A stretch of 64,000 nt of DNA. It comes from Paracoccaceae bacterium (GTDB lineage Bacteria; Pseudomonadota; Alphaproteobacteria; Rhodobacterales; Rhodobacteraceae). The DNA lies in NCBI GenBank assembly GCA_014872815.1, contig WKFK01000015.1, forward strand, positions 558,001-622,000, given 5' to 3'. Below are positions 19,624-29,717 of the stretch, in pieces; the stretch's first letter is position 1; every line of letters starts with the position of its first letter. The translations under genes were made by a program, and so were the position numbers. The notes under the pieces were generated by a model. The model saw only the letters and a list, made by a program, of their open reading frames with translations, was not told the origin of the DNA and ran no database searches.

Positions 19624-20226
19624 TTAGTTCAGCGCCTCTGACGGCAGGAAGGGGAAAAACGTGCCCGATGACATCACGCCGAACATGCTTTGGCCGCTGA
19701 CGTCCCGGTGCGTGCCAAGCTCCACAAGGCGGTAAAACGCCTTACGGGTGATGCGGGCTTCGAGGTTGGCGCGCACGGTCACATAGGGTGCGGGTTCATC
19801 GGTCTCCGGATCAATGTCCACGCGAATAGGATTGTCCGGACCTGCGGCGGCGAAGTCACCCACGTTGTTTTCAAAGGTCAGAACCTGGGTGTCGCCTTCG
19901 CCGGTCACCTCGAAATCTTCGGTGATAAACGGCGCGTCTTCGACCGTGATGCCGACCTTTTCGACCGGAGTGACCAGCACGTAATTGTCGCCATCTTTGC
20001 GCAGGATGTTGGAGAACATCTTCACCATGGCCGGGCGGTTGATCGGGCTGCCTTCGTAAAACCACGTGCCGTCTCGCGCGATGCGCATGTCCAGATTGCC
20101 GCAATGGGGCGGGTTCCACAGGTGCACGGGGGCCGGGCCGCGCGTTTTCACGGCGGCAGTGGCGGAGGCGGCGATGGTGTCTGCGTTCACTTTCACAGGA
20201 AATTGTTCCCTCATTGCTTTTGCCAT
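19624..20226 (-). CDS. DUF1285 domain protein
   Basis: PVHLWNPPHCGNLDMRIARDGTWFYEGSPINRPAMVKMFSNILRKDGDNYVLVTPVEKVGI; start at 20226 (ATG) or 20250 (TTG). Confidence 0.85.
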   Translation of the reverse strand: MAKAMREQFPVKVNADTIAASATAAVKTRGPAPVHLWNPPHCGNLDMRIARDGTWFYEGSPINRPAMVKMFSNILRKDGDNYVLVTPVEKVGITVEDAPFITEDFEVTGEGDTQVLTFENNVGDFAAAGPDNPIRVDIDPETDEPAPYVTVRANLEARITRKAFYRLVELGTHRDVSGQSMFGVMSSGTFFPFLPSEALN

Positions 20227-20281
20227 TTCATCTGAGCGCGTTACTGTCAACGTAAGCAGGTAGAGTTACGGGAGACACAGT

Positions 20282-21289
20282 ATGGCGGATGTGGACAACC
20301 TTGTCGCAGAGATTGAAGAGCTGGGCGGCAAATTGGCGGAGGCCAAGGCGGCGATCACCAAGCGCTTTATCGGACAGGAACAGGTTGTCGATCTGACGCT
20401 TTCGGCCTTGCTCTGTGGGGGACATGCGCTGCTGATCGGCCTGCCGGGCTTGGGCAAAACGCGGCTTGTGGACACGCTGTCGACTGTGATGGGGCTCAAC
20501 GGAAATCGGGTGCAGTTTACGCCGGATTTGATGCCAGCCGACATTCTCGGCTCTGAGGTTCTGGAGAAAGGCAAAGGCGGCACGCGGGAGTTCCGATTCG
20601 TGCCGGGGCCAATTTTTTGTCAGCTTTTGATGGCCGATGAGATCAACCGCGCCAGCCCGCGGACGCAATCCGCCCTTTTGCAGGCGATGCAGGAGAAACA
20701 GGTGACGGTGGCCGGGGCGGATCGCCCGCTGGACGCGCCGTTCCATGTGTTGGCGACGCAAAACCCGATTGAACAGGAAGGCACCTATCCGTTGCCCGAG
20801 GCGCAGTTGGACCGGTTCTTGGTGCAGATTGATGTGCCATATCCGGATCGAGACACGGAGCGCGATATTCTTTTGGCCACCACCGGTGTGGAAGAGGAAG
20901 AGGCGCATGCGGTCTTCACCGCAGAGGAGCTGATCGCAGCGCAAACGCTGTTGCGGCGGATGCCGGTTGGGGAAAGCGTGATGGAGTTGATCCTTGATCT
21001 GGTGCGGGCGTGTCGCCCGGATGATGAGACCGCGACCGAGGCGGTACGGGAGAACGTAGCCTGGGGACCGGGGCCACGGGCGGCGCAGGCCCTGATGATG
21101 ACGGTGCGGGCGCAGGCGTTGCTGCATGGGCGGCTCGCGCCCAATGCGCAGGACGTGATTGACATGGCAGGTCCGGTGTTGAGCCATCGGATGGCACTGA
21201 CCTTTGCGGCGCGGGCGCGGGGCGAGAGCCTTGCGGCGCTGATTGCCGAAACAGTGGCGCGGTTTGACAGTGTTGGAGTCGCCGCGTGA
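20282..21289 (+). CDS. MoxR-family AAA+ ATPase
   Basis: LIGLPGLGKTRLVDTL Walker A; ADEINRASPRTQSALLQAMQE; ATQNPIEQEGTYPLPEAQLDRFL. Confidence 0.93.
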   Translation: MADVDNLVAEIEELGGKLAEAKAAITKRFIGQEQVVDLTLSALLCGGHALLIGLPGLGKTRLVDTLSTVMGLNGNRVQFTPDLMPADILGSEVLEKGKGGTREFRFVPGPIFCQLLMADEINRASPRTQSALLQAMQEKQVTVAGADRPLDAPFHVLATQNPIEQEGTYPLPEAQLDRFLVQIDVPYPDRDTERDILLATTGVEEEEAHAVFTAEELIAAQTLLRRMPVGESVMELILDLVRACRPDDETATEAVRENVAWGPGPRAAQALMMTVRAQALLHGRLAPNAQDVIDMAGPVLSHRMALTFAARARGESLAALIAETVARFDSVGVAA

Positions 21290-22170
21290 GTGCAGCGCCC
21301 TATCTGCGCAGCCAGGCTGAGGCGGAGGCCGCTAGCCTACCGCCCCTATTGGCACATGCGGAGCATTTGGCGGGCACGGTGTTGCTCGGCGAGCATGGGC
21401 GGCGGCGCGCGGGCATGGGCGATGATTTCTGGCAGTACCGGCCGGTGCAGCCGGGGGACAGTCTGCGCATGATCGACTGGCGGAGGTCCGCCAAATCGGA
21501 TGCACAGTTTGTGCGGCAGCGCGAATGGCAGGTGGCACAGTCGGTGATGATGTGGGTCGATACAGCCCCGTCAATGTTGTTTGCCAGCGACAAGGAAACG
21601 CCACAGAAGGCGGATCGGGCGCGGCTGTTGGCTTTGGCCTTGGCGATCCTGCTCATTCGCAGTGGCGAGCGGGTTGGGTTGACCGGCACGGATTTGCCGC
21701 CCCGCCGAGGAGAAGCGCAGATTTTGCGCTTGGCGGAGATGTTTTTACGCGACGATGTGGGCTGTGAGACGCCGGACTATGGCACGCCGGAGGCGCGGGC
21801 GATGCTGCCCCATGCGCGGGCGGTGTTTGTCTCGGATTTCATGGGCGATTTTGAGGCCGTGCAAGCTGCGCTGACCAAGGCGGCAGATCGTGGGGTCATG
21901 GGCGCGTGTTTGCAGGTACTAGACCCGGCGGAAGAGGATTTTCCCTATAAGGGCCGGGCGATTTTTGAGAGCATGGGCGGCAGTTTGAGCCACGACACCA
22001 AGAAGGCGGATGATCTGCGTCTGCGGTATTTGGAGCGGCTGGCGGAACGGCAGGCAGCGCTCAAGGACCTGTGCCGCGCAACGGGGTGGCTTTATGGTCA
22101 TCACAGCACGGGCCAGCCTGCGCAGGCGGCGCTGTTGTGGTTGCATCGGGCATTGGAGCGGCGCGGATGA
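21286..22170 (+). CDS. DUF58 domain protein
   Basis: RRRAGMGDDFWQYRPVQPGDSLRMIDWRRSAKSDAQFVRQRE. Confidence 0.9.
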   Translation: MSAAPYLRSQAEAEAASLPPLLAHAEHLAGTVLLGEHGRRRAGMGDDFWQYRPVQPGDSLRMIDWRRSAKSDAQFVRQREWQVAQSVMMWVDTAPSMLFASDKETPQKADRARLLALALAILLIRSGERVGLTGTDLPPRRGEAQILRLAEMFLRDDVGCETPDYGTPEARAMLPHARAVFVSDFMGDFEAVQAALTKAADRGVMGACLQVLDPAEEDFPYKGRAIFESMGGSLSHDTKKADDLRLRYLERLAERQAALKDLCRATGWLYGHHSTGQPAQAALLWLHRALERRG

Positions 22171-24917
22171 TTTTTGGCTTGCCGATAGGATTTACTGCGC
22201 CTTGGGTGCTGGTGGCGCTGATCGCGCTGCCGGTGCTGTGGTTGATTTTGCGTGCGATTCCGCCTGCGCCGATCCGGCGGCGGTTTCCCGGCGTGGTGCT
22301 GCTGCTTGGGCTGAGCGACGAGGACACGGTCACGGACCGCACGCCGTGGTGGCTGTTGCTGCTGCGCATGTTGGCGGTGGCGGCGGTGATCGTTGGGCTG
22401 GCGGGGCCGGTGCTGAACCCGCAGACACGTGAGGCGGGCAGCGGGCCGCTTTTGATCCTGATGGATGGCAGCTGGGCGTCGGCGCCGGATTGGGATGCAC
22501 GGCGGGACATGGTCACGGCGCTGCTGGATGAGGCAGCGCGGGATGGGCGCGAGGCGGCGGTGCAGCGGTTGAGCGCGCCGGAGCCGCTGTTGTTCTTACA
22601 GGCGGACGCGTGGAAGTCGCGTATGGCAGGCGTGGTGCCGATGCCCTGGGCGGCGGATGCCGCTGCGATGGCTGCGTTTGCCGAGGCGTTGGCGGCTGCG
22701 GACGGGTTTGACACGGTGTGGCTTTCAGACGGTGTGGCCCGAGAGGGTCGCGAGGATTTGCTGGCCGCGCTGCAGGACAAGGGCGCTGTGCGAGTGGTGC
22801 AGACCGGGCGCGGCGCGATGGCGTTGATGCCGCCCAGCTATGAGGACGGCAAACTGGTGATGACAGCGCAGCGCAGCGAGGTCGCGATTGCGCAGGAGGT
22901 CACAGCGCTGGCGATTGGCACCGATCCGGGCGGCACGGAACAGGTTTTGGCGAGCCTGCCGCTGGTGTTTGAGGAGGGCGCGCAGGCAAGTGAGAACGCG
23001 CTTGTCCTGCCAAGCGAGCTGCGCGCGCGGCTGACGCGGTTTGAGATTGCGGGTGTGCGTTCGGCGGGGGCTGTGGCGCTGAGCGATGATAGCCTGCGGC
23101 GGCGCGAGGTGGCGCTGATTGCCGGGCGGGAAGACCGCGAAGGGCTGCAGTTGTTGTCGCCGTTGCATTACCTGCGGCAGGCGTTGGTGCCGACGGCGGA
23201 TGTGATTGAGGGCGCATTGACGGATATCCTTCCGGCCAATCCCGATGTGATTGTTTTGGCCGACGTGGCGGTTTTGTCTGAGGGCGAAACCGCGGCGATG
23301 ATTGAGTGGCTGGAACAGGGGGGCTTGCTTCTGCGCTTTGCCGGGCCACGTCTGGCGGCGAGTGAGATCAGCCGCAGCGAAGAAGACCCGCTGCTGCCGG
23401 TGCGCTTGCGCGCAGGTGGGCGGAGCGTCGGTGGCGCGATGAGCTGGGGGGAGCCCAAGTCGTTGGCGCCGTTTGATGTGGAAAGCCCATTTTATGGCCT
23501 GCCGGTGCCCGATGAGGTGACGGTGACGGCGCAGGTGATGGCGCAGCCGGACCCAACCTTGGCGGAGCGGGTGATTGCCAGCCTGAGCGATGGCACGCCG
23601 CTGGTGACGCGCAAGGCTGTGGGGCAGGGGCAGGTGGTGCTTGTGCATGTGACCGCCAATGCGGAGTGGTCTGGGTTGCCCTTGTCGGGCCTGTTTGTGC
23701 AGATGCTGGACCGTCTGGCGGTTCTGAGCGCGGTGGGCGAAGAGGCTGAGGCGCGCTTGGCAGGGACCACTTGGCAACCGCTGAAGGTGCTCGATGGATA
23801 TGGCCGGTTGGAAGATGCGCAGACCTTACCCGGTGTGGCCGGAGAAGCCTTGGCCGAAGGGCGGGTCGGGCCGGTGCTGCGGCCTGGATTGTACCGTGAT
23901 GGCGAGAAGGTGTTGGCGCTGCATGTGTTGGCACCTGACACGGAGTTGGCGTCCGCCACCTGGCCGGTGACAGTGCCGGTGGAAGGGCTGCGCGGGGCGG
24001 TGACGACCGATTTGTCTGGCTATTTCCTCGCAGCGGCTTTGGTGATTTTGGCGCTGGATGTGCTGGCGTCCTTGTTTGTGTCTGGGCGGCTTTGGGGCGC
24101 GCGGGTGGCTGCTGTGGCCTTGGCGTTGATGTTGCCGGCCACAGACGGGTTTGCGCAGGAGGCCTCAGTGACGGCAAGCCATGCGCAGGAAGTGGTGCTG
24201 GGCCATGTGCGCACAGGTAATCGCGAGGTGGATGACATTGCGCTGGCGGGGCTGCGCGGGTTAAGCAATGTGCTTTACTTCCGTACATCGGTGGAGCCTG
24301 CGGACCCGGTGACTGTTGATCTGGAGACGGACGAGTTGGCGTTTTATCCGTTCCTTTATTGGCCGATCACGCCGGATCAGCCCACCCCGTCGCAGGAAGC
24401 CTATGGCAAGCTCAATGCCTATCTGCGCAGCGGGGGGATGATCCTGTTTGACACCCGTGACAGCGATGTGGCGCGATTTGGGGCGAGCAGCCCGACGGGT
24501 CGGAAGTTGCAGAGGCTTGCGGCTGGTCTGGACATTCCGCCACTGGATCCGCTGCCGGAGGACCATGTTCTGACGCGGACGTTTTACCTGCTGCAGGATT
24601 TTCCGGGACGCTACATGAGCCGGGATGTCTGGGTGGAGGCGGCACCTGCGGATGCGGAAAAGATCGAAGGCATGCCGTTTCGCAATCTGAATGACGGGGT
24701 CACGCCGGTGGTGATTGGCGGCAATGATTGGGGCGCGGCCTGGGCCGTGGACACACGCGGCAACACGCTGTTCCCGGTGGGGCGCGGACGGGCCGGAGAG
24801 CGGCAGCGTGAGCTTGCCTACCGGTTTGGGGTGAACCTGATCATGCATGTGCTGACCGGAAATTATAAGAGCGATCAGGTGCATGTGCCTGCGTTGCTGG
24901 ATCGGTTGGGCCAATGA
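22167..24917 (+). CDS. BatA/DUF4159-type membrane protein
   Basis: MIFGLPIGFTAPWVLVALIALPVLWLILRAIPPAPIRRRFPG; C-terminal NVLYFRTSVEPADPVTVDLETDELAFYPFLYWPI (DUF4159-like). ATG at 22167 overlaps the upstream stop. Confidence 0.85.
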   Translation: MIFGLPIGFTAPWVLVALIALPVLWLILRAIPPAPIRRRFPGVVLLLGLSDEDTVTDRTPWWLLLLRMLAVAAVIVGLAGPVLNPQTREAGSGPLLILMDGSWASAPDWDARRDMVTALLDEAARDGREAAVQRLSAPEPLLFLQADAWKSRMAGVVPMPWAADAAAMAAFAEALAAADGFDTVWLSDGVAREGREDLLAALQDKGAVRVVQTGRGAMALMPPSYEDGKLVMTAQRSEVAIAQEVTALAIGTDPGGTEQVLASLPLVFEEGAQASENALVLPSELRARLTRFEIAGVRSAGAVALSDDSLRRREVALIAGREDREGLQLLSPLHYLRQALVPTADVIEGALTDILPANPDVIVLADVAVLSEGETAAMIEWLEQGGLLLRFAGPRLAASEISRSEEDPLLPVRLRAGGRSVGGAMSWGEPKSLAPFDVESPFYGLPVPDEVTVTAQVMAQPDPTLAERVIASLSDGTPLVTRKAVGQGQVVLVHVTANAEWSGLPLSGLFVQMLDRLAVLSAVGEEAEARLAGTTWQPLKVLDGYGRLEDAQTLPGVAGEALAEGRVGPVLRPGLYRDGEKVLALHVLAPDTELASATWPVTVPVEGLRGAVTTDLSGYFLAAALVILALDVLASLFVSGRLWGARVAAVALALMLPATDGFAQEASVTASHAQEVVLGHVRTGNREVDDIALAGLRGLSNVLYFRTSVEPADPVTVDLETDELAFYPFLYWPITPDQPTPSQEAYGKLNAYLRSGGMILFDTRDSDVARFGASSPTGRKLQRLAAGLDIPPLDPLPEDHVLTRTFYLLQDFPGRYMSRDVWVEAAPADAEKIEGMPFRNLNDGVTPVVIGGNDWGAAWAVDTRGNTLFPVGRGRAGERQRELAYRFGVNLIMHVLTGNYKSDQVHVPALLDRLGQ

Positions 24918-26953
24918 CGGGCGTGGTGTTTGATCCGATTGTGCCGCTATGGCTGTTGGCGGTTTTGGCGGTGCTGAGCACAGTGGCGATTTCGGTGGCG
25001 CTGTGGCGTGGCCTGGCCGGGTGGGCCTGGCGTGGGGCGGCGGGTCTGGTGATCTTGGCGGCTTTGGCGGGGCCGGTGTTGCAGACCGAAAACCGCGCGC
25101 CATTGAGTGACATTGTGTTGATGCTGGTGGATGGCTCTGCCAGTCAGCGGCTGAGTGATCGCGAGGCGCAGACCGAAGACGCGGCGGCGGCTTTGGAGGC
25201 GCGGCTGGCGGCGCGGGACAACACCGAAGTGCGCCGGATTGACGTGGGCGATGCGGATGGTGATGGCGGCACGGAGATGATGGCGGCGTTGTCGGAGGCT
25301 TTGGCGCAGGAGCCGCGCGGGCGGATTGCGGGCATTGTCGCGCTCACTGATGGGCAGGTGCATGACATGGAACGTGCGCCGGACCTGCCTGCGCCGTTTC
25401 ATGTGCTGCAATCCGGGCGCGAAGGCGATTGGGATCGGCGGTTGAGCATCAAGAATGCGCCTGCCTTTGCCATTCTGGGGGAGCCGGTGACGCTGACCCT
25501 GCGGATTGAGGACACCGGCGCGGCGCCCACCGATGCAGACCGTGCCGAGGTGGATATTTCCGTTGATGGCGACGATCCGCAGCGGTTCTCGGTGCCGCTG
25601 GATCGTGACATTGAGTTGCCGGTGACGCTGTCCCACGGCGGGCGCAATGTGATCCAGTTTTCGGTGCCCATGGCGGAGGGAGAATTGACCGATCGCAACA
25701 ATGCGGCGCTGGTACAGATAAACGGAGTTCGGGATCGGTTGCGCGTATTGTTGGTGTCTGGTGAGCCGCATCCGGGCGGGCGGACTTGGCGTAACCTGCT
25801 CAAGTCGGATGCCAGCGTGGATCTGGTGCACTTCACCATTCTGCGCCCCCCGGAGAAGCAGGACGGCGTACCTGTGAGCGAGCTGTCGTTGATTGCCTTC
25901 CCGACGCGGGAGCTGTTTCTGGAGAAGGTCGAGGATTTCGACCTGATCATCTTTGACCGCTATCAACGGCGTGGGATTTTGCCGTCTCTGTATCTGGAGA
26001 ACGTGGCGGATTATGTGCGCAAGGGCGGGGCGGTTCTTGTCGCGGCTGGGCCGGATTATGCCTCAGCTGACAGTATTTATCGGTCGCCTTTGGCGGAGGT
26101 TTTGCCTGCCAGCCCAACCGCGCGGGTGGTGGATGAGGCCTATGCGCCAACAGTGTCTGAGCTTGGCGCGCGCCATCCGGTGACAGCGGGCCTGCCGGAG
26201 CAGGAGACCTGGGGGCGCTGGTTGCGCCAGATCGAGGTGACGCCGGATGCGGGCGATGTGCTGATGACCGGCAGTGAGGACCGGCCTTTGTTGGTGCTCA
26301 ATCGCGTGGAGGAGGGGCGCGTGGCGCTTTTGGCGTCGGATCACGCCTGGCTTTGGGCGCGAGGCTATGAAGGCGGAGGTCCGCAGTTGGAACTGTTGCG
26401 GCGGTTGGCGCATTGGATGATGGGTGAGCCCGAGCTGGAAGAAGAAGCGCTTTCGGCAGAGCCAACGGGGCAGACGCTGCGGATTGTGCGGCGCAGTCTG
26501 GAAGAGACAGTGGGGCCGCTGACCATCGCCACACCAAGCGGTGAGACCGTGACGTTGGAGATGCGGGAAACCACGCCGGGTCAGTTTGAGACCACCTATC
26601 AAGGGCCGGAGATGGGGCTTTACCGCCTTGCGCAAGATGACATGGAAACCGTGGTGGGGCTTGGTCCTGCCGCACCGCGGGAGTTTGAGACCACCATTGC
26701 CAGTGCGGAGGCGCTTGCGCCGTTGTTGGAAGCGACACGTGGCGGGGTGCTGATGCTGGAAGACGGCGTGCCGGGGGTGCGCAACGTGCGCGAAGGGCGC
26801 CCGGCAGCGGGGCGCAACTGGATTGGGCTGACACCGAGAGAAGCGTTTGAGACGCTGGATGTGGCGCGCGCGCCGCTGCTGCCGGGGTGGTTGGTGCTGC
26901 TGTTGGCATCCGGTTTCATCCTGATGGGGTGGCTGCGCGAGGGGCGCCGCTGA
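24914..26953 (+). CDS. Membrane protein with VWA/glutamine-amidotransferase-like fold
   Basis: 679 aa; N-terminal TMs, LMLVDGSASQRLSDR, LRVLLVSGEPHPGGRTWRNLLKSD, C-terminal TM; translationally coupled to the previous gene. Confidence 0.75.
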   Translation: MTGVVFDPIVPLWLLAVLAVLSTVAISVALWRGLAGWAWRGAAGLVILAALAGPVLQTENRAPLSDIVLMLVDGSASQRLSDREAQTEDAAAALEARLAARDNTEVRRIDVGDADGDGGTEMMAALSEALAQEPRGRIAGIVALTDGQVHDMERAPDLPAPFHVLQSGREGDWDRRLSIKNAPAFAILGEPVTLTLRIEDTGAAPTDADRAEVDISVDGDDPQRFSVPLDRDIELPVTLSHGGRNVIQFSVPMAEGELTDRNNAALVQINGVRDRLRVLLVSGEPHPGGRTWRNLLKSDASVDLVHFTILRPPEKQDGVPVSELSLIAFPTRELFLEKVEDFDLIIFDRYQRRGILPSLYLENVADYVRKGGAVLVAAGPDYASADSIYRSPLAEVLPASPTARVVDEAYAPTVSELGARHPVTAGLPEQETWGRWLRQIEVTPDAGDVLMTGSEDRPLLVLNRVEEGRVALLASDHAWLWARGYEGGGPQLELLRRLAHWMMGEPELEEEALSAEPTGQTLRIVRRSLEETVGPLTIATPSGETVTLEMRETTPGQFETTYQGPEMGLYRLAQDDMETVVGLGPAAPREFETTIASAEALAPLLEATRGGVLMLEDGVPGVRNVREGRPAAGRNWIGLTPREAFETLDVARAPLLPGWLVLLLASGFILMGWLREGRR

Positions 26954-27054
26954 GACGGTCAGAGCGTTGACCTGCAAAAACCGGTTCCTTCGCGGCAGCC
27001 TGCGCGGTAGAACGCCTGTAAGTGAGGCCGACCTACCTATTGGAGCAAGTGATC

Positions 27055-28572
27055 ATGGCGCCAAAGCCCGTTGTATTGTGCATTCTGGACGGCTGGGGGC
27101 TGTCTGATCAAACCGAGGCAAACGCGCCCTATCTGGCCAAAACCCCGAACTTTGATGCGATGATGGCGGATGGGCCGTCTGCGACGTTGATCACGCACGG
27201 GCCGGATGTGGGTCTGCCAAGCGGGCAGATGGGCAATTCCGAGGTGGGTCATACCAACATCGGCGCGGGCCGTGTGGTGGCGATGGATCTGGGGCAGATT
27301 GATCTGGCGATTGAAGACGGATCGTTTTTTGAAAATACCGCGCTGCAGGCGTTTATTGCCAAGTTGAAAGAGACTGGCGGGACGGCGCATTTGATGGGTG
27401 TGGTCTCCGATGGCGGCGTGCACGGGCATATCACCCATGTGCTGGCGGCGATGAAGGCGATTGCGGACGCCGGCGTGCCGGTGGTGCTGCATGCGGTGAC
27501 GGACGGCCGTGACGTGGCGCCGAAGTCTGCGCTGGACTACTTTGCCACTCTGCAGGCGCAGATGCCGGAAGGGGCCAAAGTTGGCACTGTGACCGGGCGT
27601 TACTATGCGATGGATCGTGACAACCGGTGGGAGCGGGTGTCTCAGGCGTTTGGTGCTTGGGTGACCGGCGAGGCAGCGCACAAGGCGGCAGACGGTGTTG
27701 CGGCGGTGGAAGCGGCCTATGCGCGCGATGAAAGCGATGAGTTCATCGTGGCGACCACCATTGGCGATTATGCCGGTGCAAAGGACGGCGACGGGTTCTT
27801 CTGTCTGAACTTCCGCGCGGATCGGGCGCGGGAGATTTTGGCGGCGTTGGCGCAGCCGGATTTTGACGCCTTTGATGCGTCTGCACGTCCCGACTGGTCC
27901 GCGGTGCTGGGCATGGTGGATTATTCGGAAGCGCACAATGGCTACATGACCACGGCTTACCCCAAGCAAGAGATCAAAAACACGCTGGGTGAATGGGTGG
28001 CCAAACAGGGCAAGACGCAGTTCCGTCTGGCGGAAACGGAAAAGTATCCGCATGTGACCTTCTTCCTGAACGGCGGCGAAGAGACGCCGTCGCAGGGTGA
28101 GGACCGGTTTATGCCGTTGTCGCCAAAGGTGGCGACCTATGATCTGCAACCGGAAATGAGCGCGGATGAGGTCACGGAAAAGTTTGTTGCCGCGATTGAG
28201 CACAGCTATGACCTGATCGTGACCAACTACGCCAATCCGGACATGGTCGGCCACACCGGCAGCCTAGAGGCGGCGATGGCGGCTTGTGAGGCGGTGGATC
28301 GCGGGTTGGGTAAAGTGCGTGCGGCGCTGGAAAAGGTTGGCGGGGCAATGATTGTCACCGCGGATCACGGCAACTGTGAGGTGATGGTCGATCCGGAAAC
28401 CGGCGGGCCGCACACGGCGCACACCACCAACTTGGTGCCTGTGGTGCTGGTGAACGGGCCGGAAGGTGCCAAGCTGCGGGCTGGGCGATTGGCCGATCTC
28501 GCGCCAAGCCTATTGCAGTTGATGGGACTGGAGCAGCCGGAAGAGATGACCGGAGAGAGCCTGATCGTTTGA
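27055..28572 (+). CDS. gpmI: 2,3-bisphosphoglycerate-independent phosphoglycerate mutase
   Basis: MAPKPVVLCILDGWGLSDQTEANAPYLAKTPNFDAMMADGPSATLITHGPDVGLPSGQMGNSEVGHTNIGAGRVV. Confidence 0.97.
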   Translation: MAPKPVVLCILDGWGLSDQTEANAPYLAKTPNFDAMMADGPSATLITHGPDVGLPSGQMGNSEVGHTNIGAGRVVAMDLGQIDLAIEDGSFFENTALQAFIAKLKETGGTAHLMGVVSDGGVHGHITHVLAAMKAIADAGVPVVLHAVTDGRDVAPKSALDYFATLQAQMPEGAKVGTVTGRYYAMDRDNRWERVSQAFGAWVTGEAAHKAADGVAAVEAAYARDESDEFIVATTIGDYAGAKDGDGFFCLNFRADRAREILAALAQPDFDAFDASARPDWSAVLGMVDYSEAHNGYMTTAYPKQEIKNTLGEWVAKQGKTQFRLAETEKYPHVTFFLNGGEETPSQGEDRFMPLSPKVATYDLQPEMSADEVTEKFVAAIEHSYDLIVTNYANPDMVGHTGSLEAAMAACEAVDRGLGKVRAALEKVGGAMIVTADHGNCEVMVDPETGGPHTAHTTNLVPVVLVNGPEGAKLRAGRLADLAPSLLQLMGLEQPEEMTGESLIV

Positions 28573-29714
28573 GGGCTTTGCGCGGACATATCCTTGCGGC
28601 GTCTTTGGCGTTGATGGGTCTCCCTGCTTGGGCGGAGCCTGATCCAGCCACGGCGGCGCGGGAGGCTGTGGATCAGTTGGAAGCGGCCTCTGTGGCGCTG
28701 GCGAAGGCCAAAGGCGGACGTGATCGGGTGAAGTCCCTGACCGGCGTAGTGCAAGCCTATGAGACCGGGTTGACGGCCTTGCGGGCAGGACTGCGGCGTG
28801 CGGCCATTCGCGAGGCGCAATTGTCCAAGCAACTCAAGGCGCAAGAGGCAGAGATTGCCCGCCTGCTTGGTGTGTTGCAAAGCATGGGCAAAGGCCCGCC
28901 GGAAGTGATCATGGTGCATCCCGGTGGTCCGATGGGCACCGCGCGCTCCGGCATGATCCTCGCGGATGTGACGCCAGCTTTGGAGAAAAGCGCAGCAGAC
29001 CTGCGGCGGGATTTGGAGGAAGTCACCATCCTGCGCAGCCTGCAGGAAGGCGCGGCAGAGACGCTGCAAGGTGGATTGGAAGGCGCGCAGGACGCGCGCA
29101 CGGAACTGTCCAAGGCGATTGCTGATCGCACAGATTTGCCCAAGCGCTTCACGGAAGACCCGGTGCAAACCGCGCTGTTGATTGCCTCCACCGAAACGCT
29201 GGAAGGATTTGCCAGTGCGCTGGTGGATTTGCAGGTGGATGGCATGGCTGAGATTGACCTGCCCGATGTGATGGACCGCAAGGGCAGCCTGCGTTTGCCG
29301 GTGGAAGCCAGCGTGCTGCGTCGTGCCGGAGAGGCGGACGCGGCAGGCATTCGACGCCCCGGTCTGGTGCTGGCCACGCGACCAAGCGCCTTGGTGGTGT
29401 CCCCCACAGCGGCCACAATTCGCTATCGCGGGCCGCTTTTGGACTACGGCAATGTGATGATCCTTGAGCCGCAACCTGGCGTACTCTTTGTGTTAGGAGG
29501 TTTGGCGCAGGTTTATGGGGATGCGGGAGACGTGATTCCGGAAGGCGCGCCAATAGGCTTGATGGGAGGAAATGGGCTGGAAAGTGGCGCAATTCTCTCA
29601 CAGTCTGGTGAAGGCTCTGGCAATGCGCGCTCAGAAACGCTCTATATAGAGGTCAGAGAAGGCAAAGCGCCTGTGGACCCGGAAATGTGGTTCCAAACGA
29701 ATGAGGATGGATAA
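28569..29714 (+). CDS. Murein hydrolase activator EnvC-like / M23 family peptidase
   Basis: Signal peptide, coiled coil, C-terminal LytM-like region (GPLLDYGNVMILEPQPGVLFVLGGLAQVYGDAGD). Confidence 0.82.
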   Translation: MRALRGHILAASLALMGLPAWAEPDPATAAREAVDQLEAASVALAKAKGGRDRVKSLTGVVQAYETGLTALRAGLRRAAIREAQLSKQLKAQEAEIARLLGVLQSMGKGPPEVIMVHPGGPMGTARSGMILADVTPALEKSAADLRRDLEEVTILRSLQEGAAETLQGGLEGAQDARTELSKAIADRTDLPKRFTEDPVQTALLIASTETLEGFASALVDLQVDGMAEIDLPDVMDRKGSLRLPVEASVLRRAGEADAAGIRRPGLVLATRPSALVVSPTAATIRYRGPLLDYGNVMILEPQPGVLFVLGGLAQVYGDAGDVIPEGAPIGLMGGNGLESGAILSQSGEGSGNARSETLYIEVREGKAPVDPEMWFQTNEDG

Positions 29715-29717
29715 CCT

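Noticed and set aside
20282-26953. MoxR-DUF58-DUF4159 block as a novel defence or secretion system
   Set aside because: This gene order resembles a widespread alphaproteobacterial MoxR/Bat-type cluster; nothing in the sequence suggests defence function.
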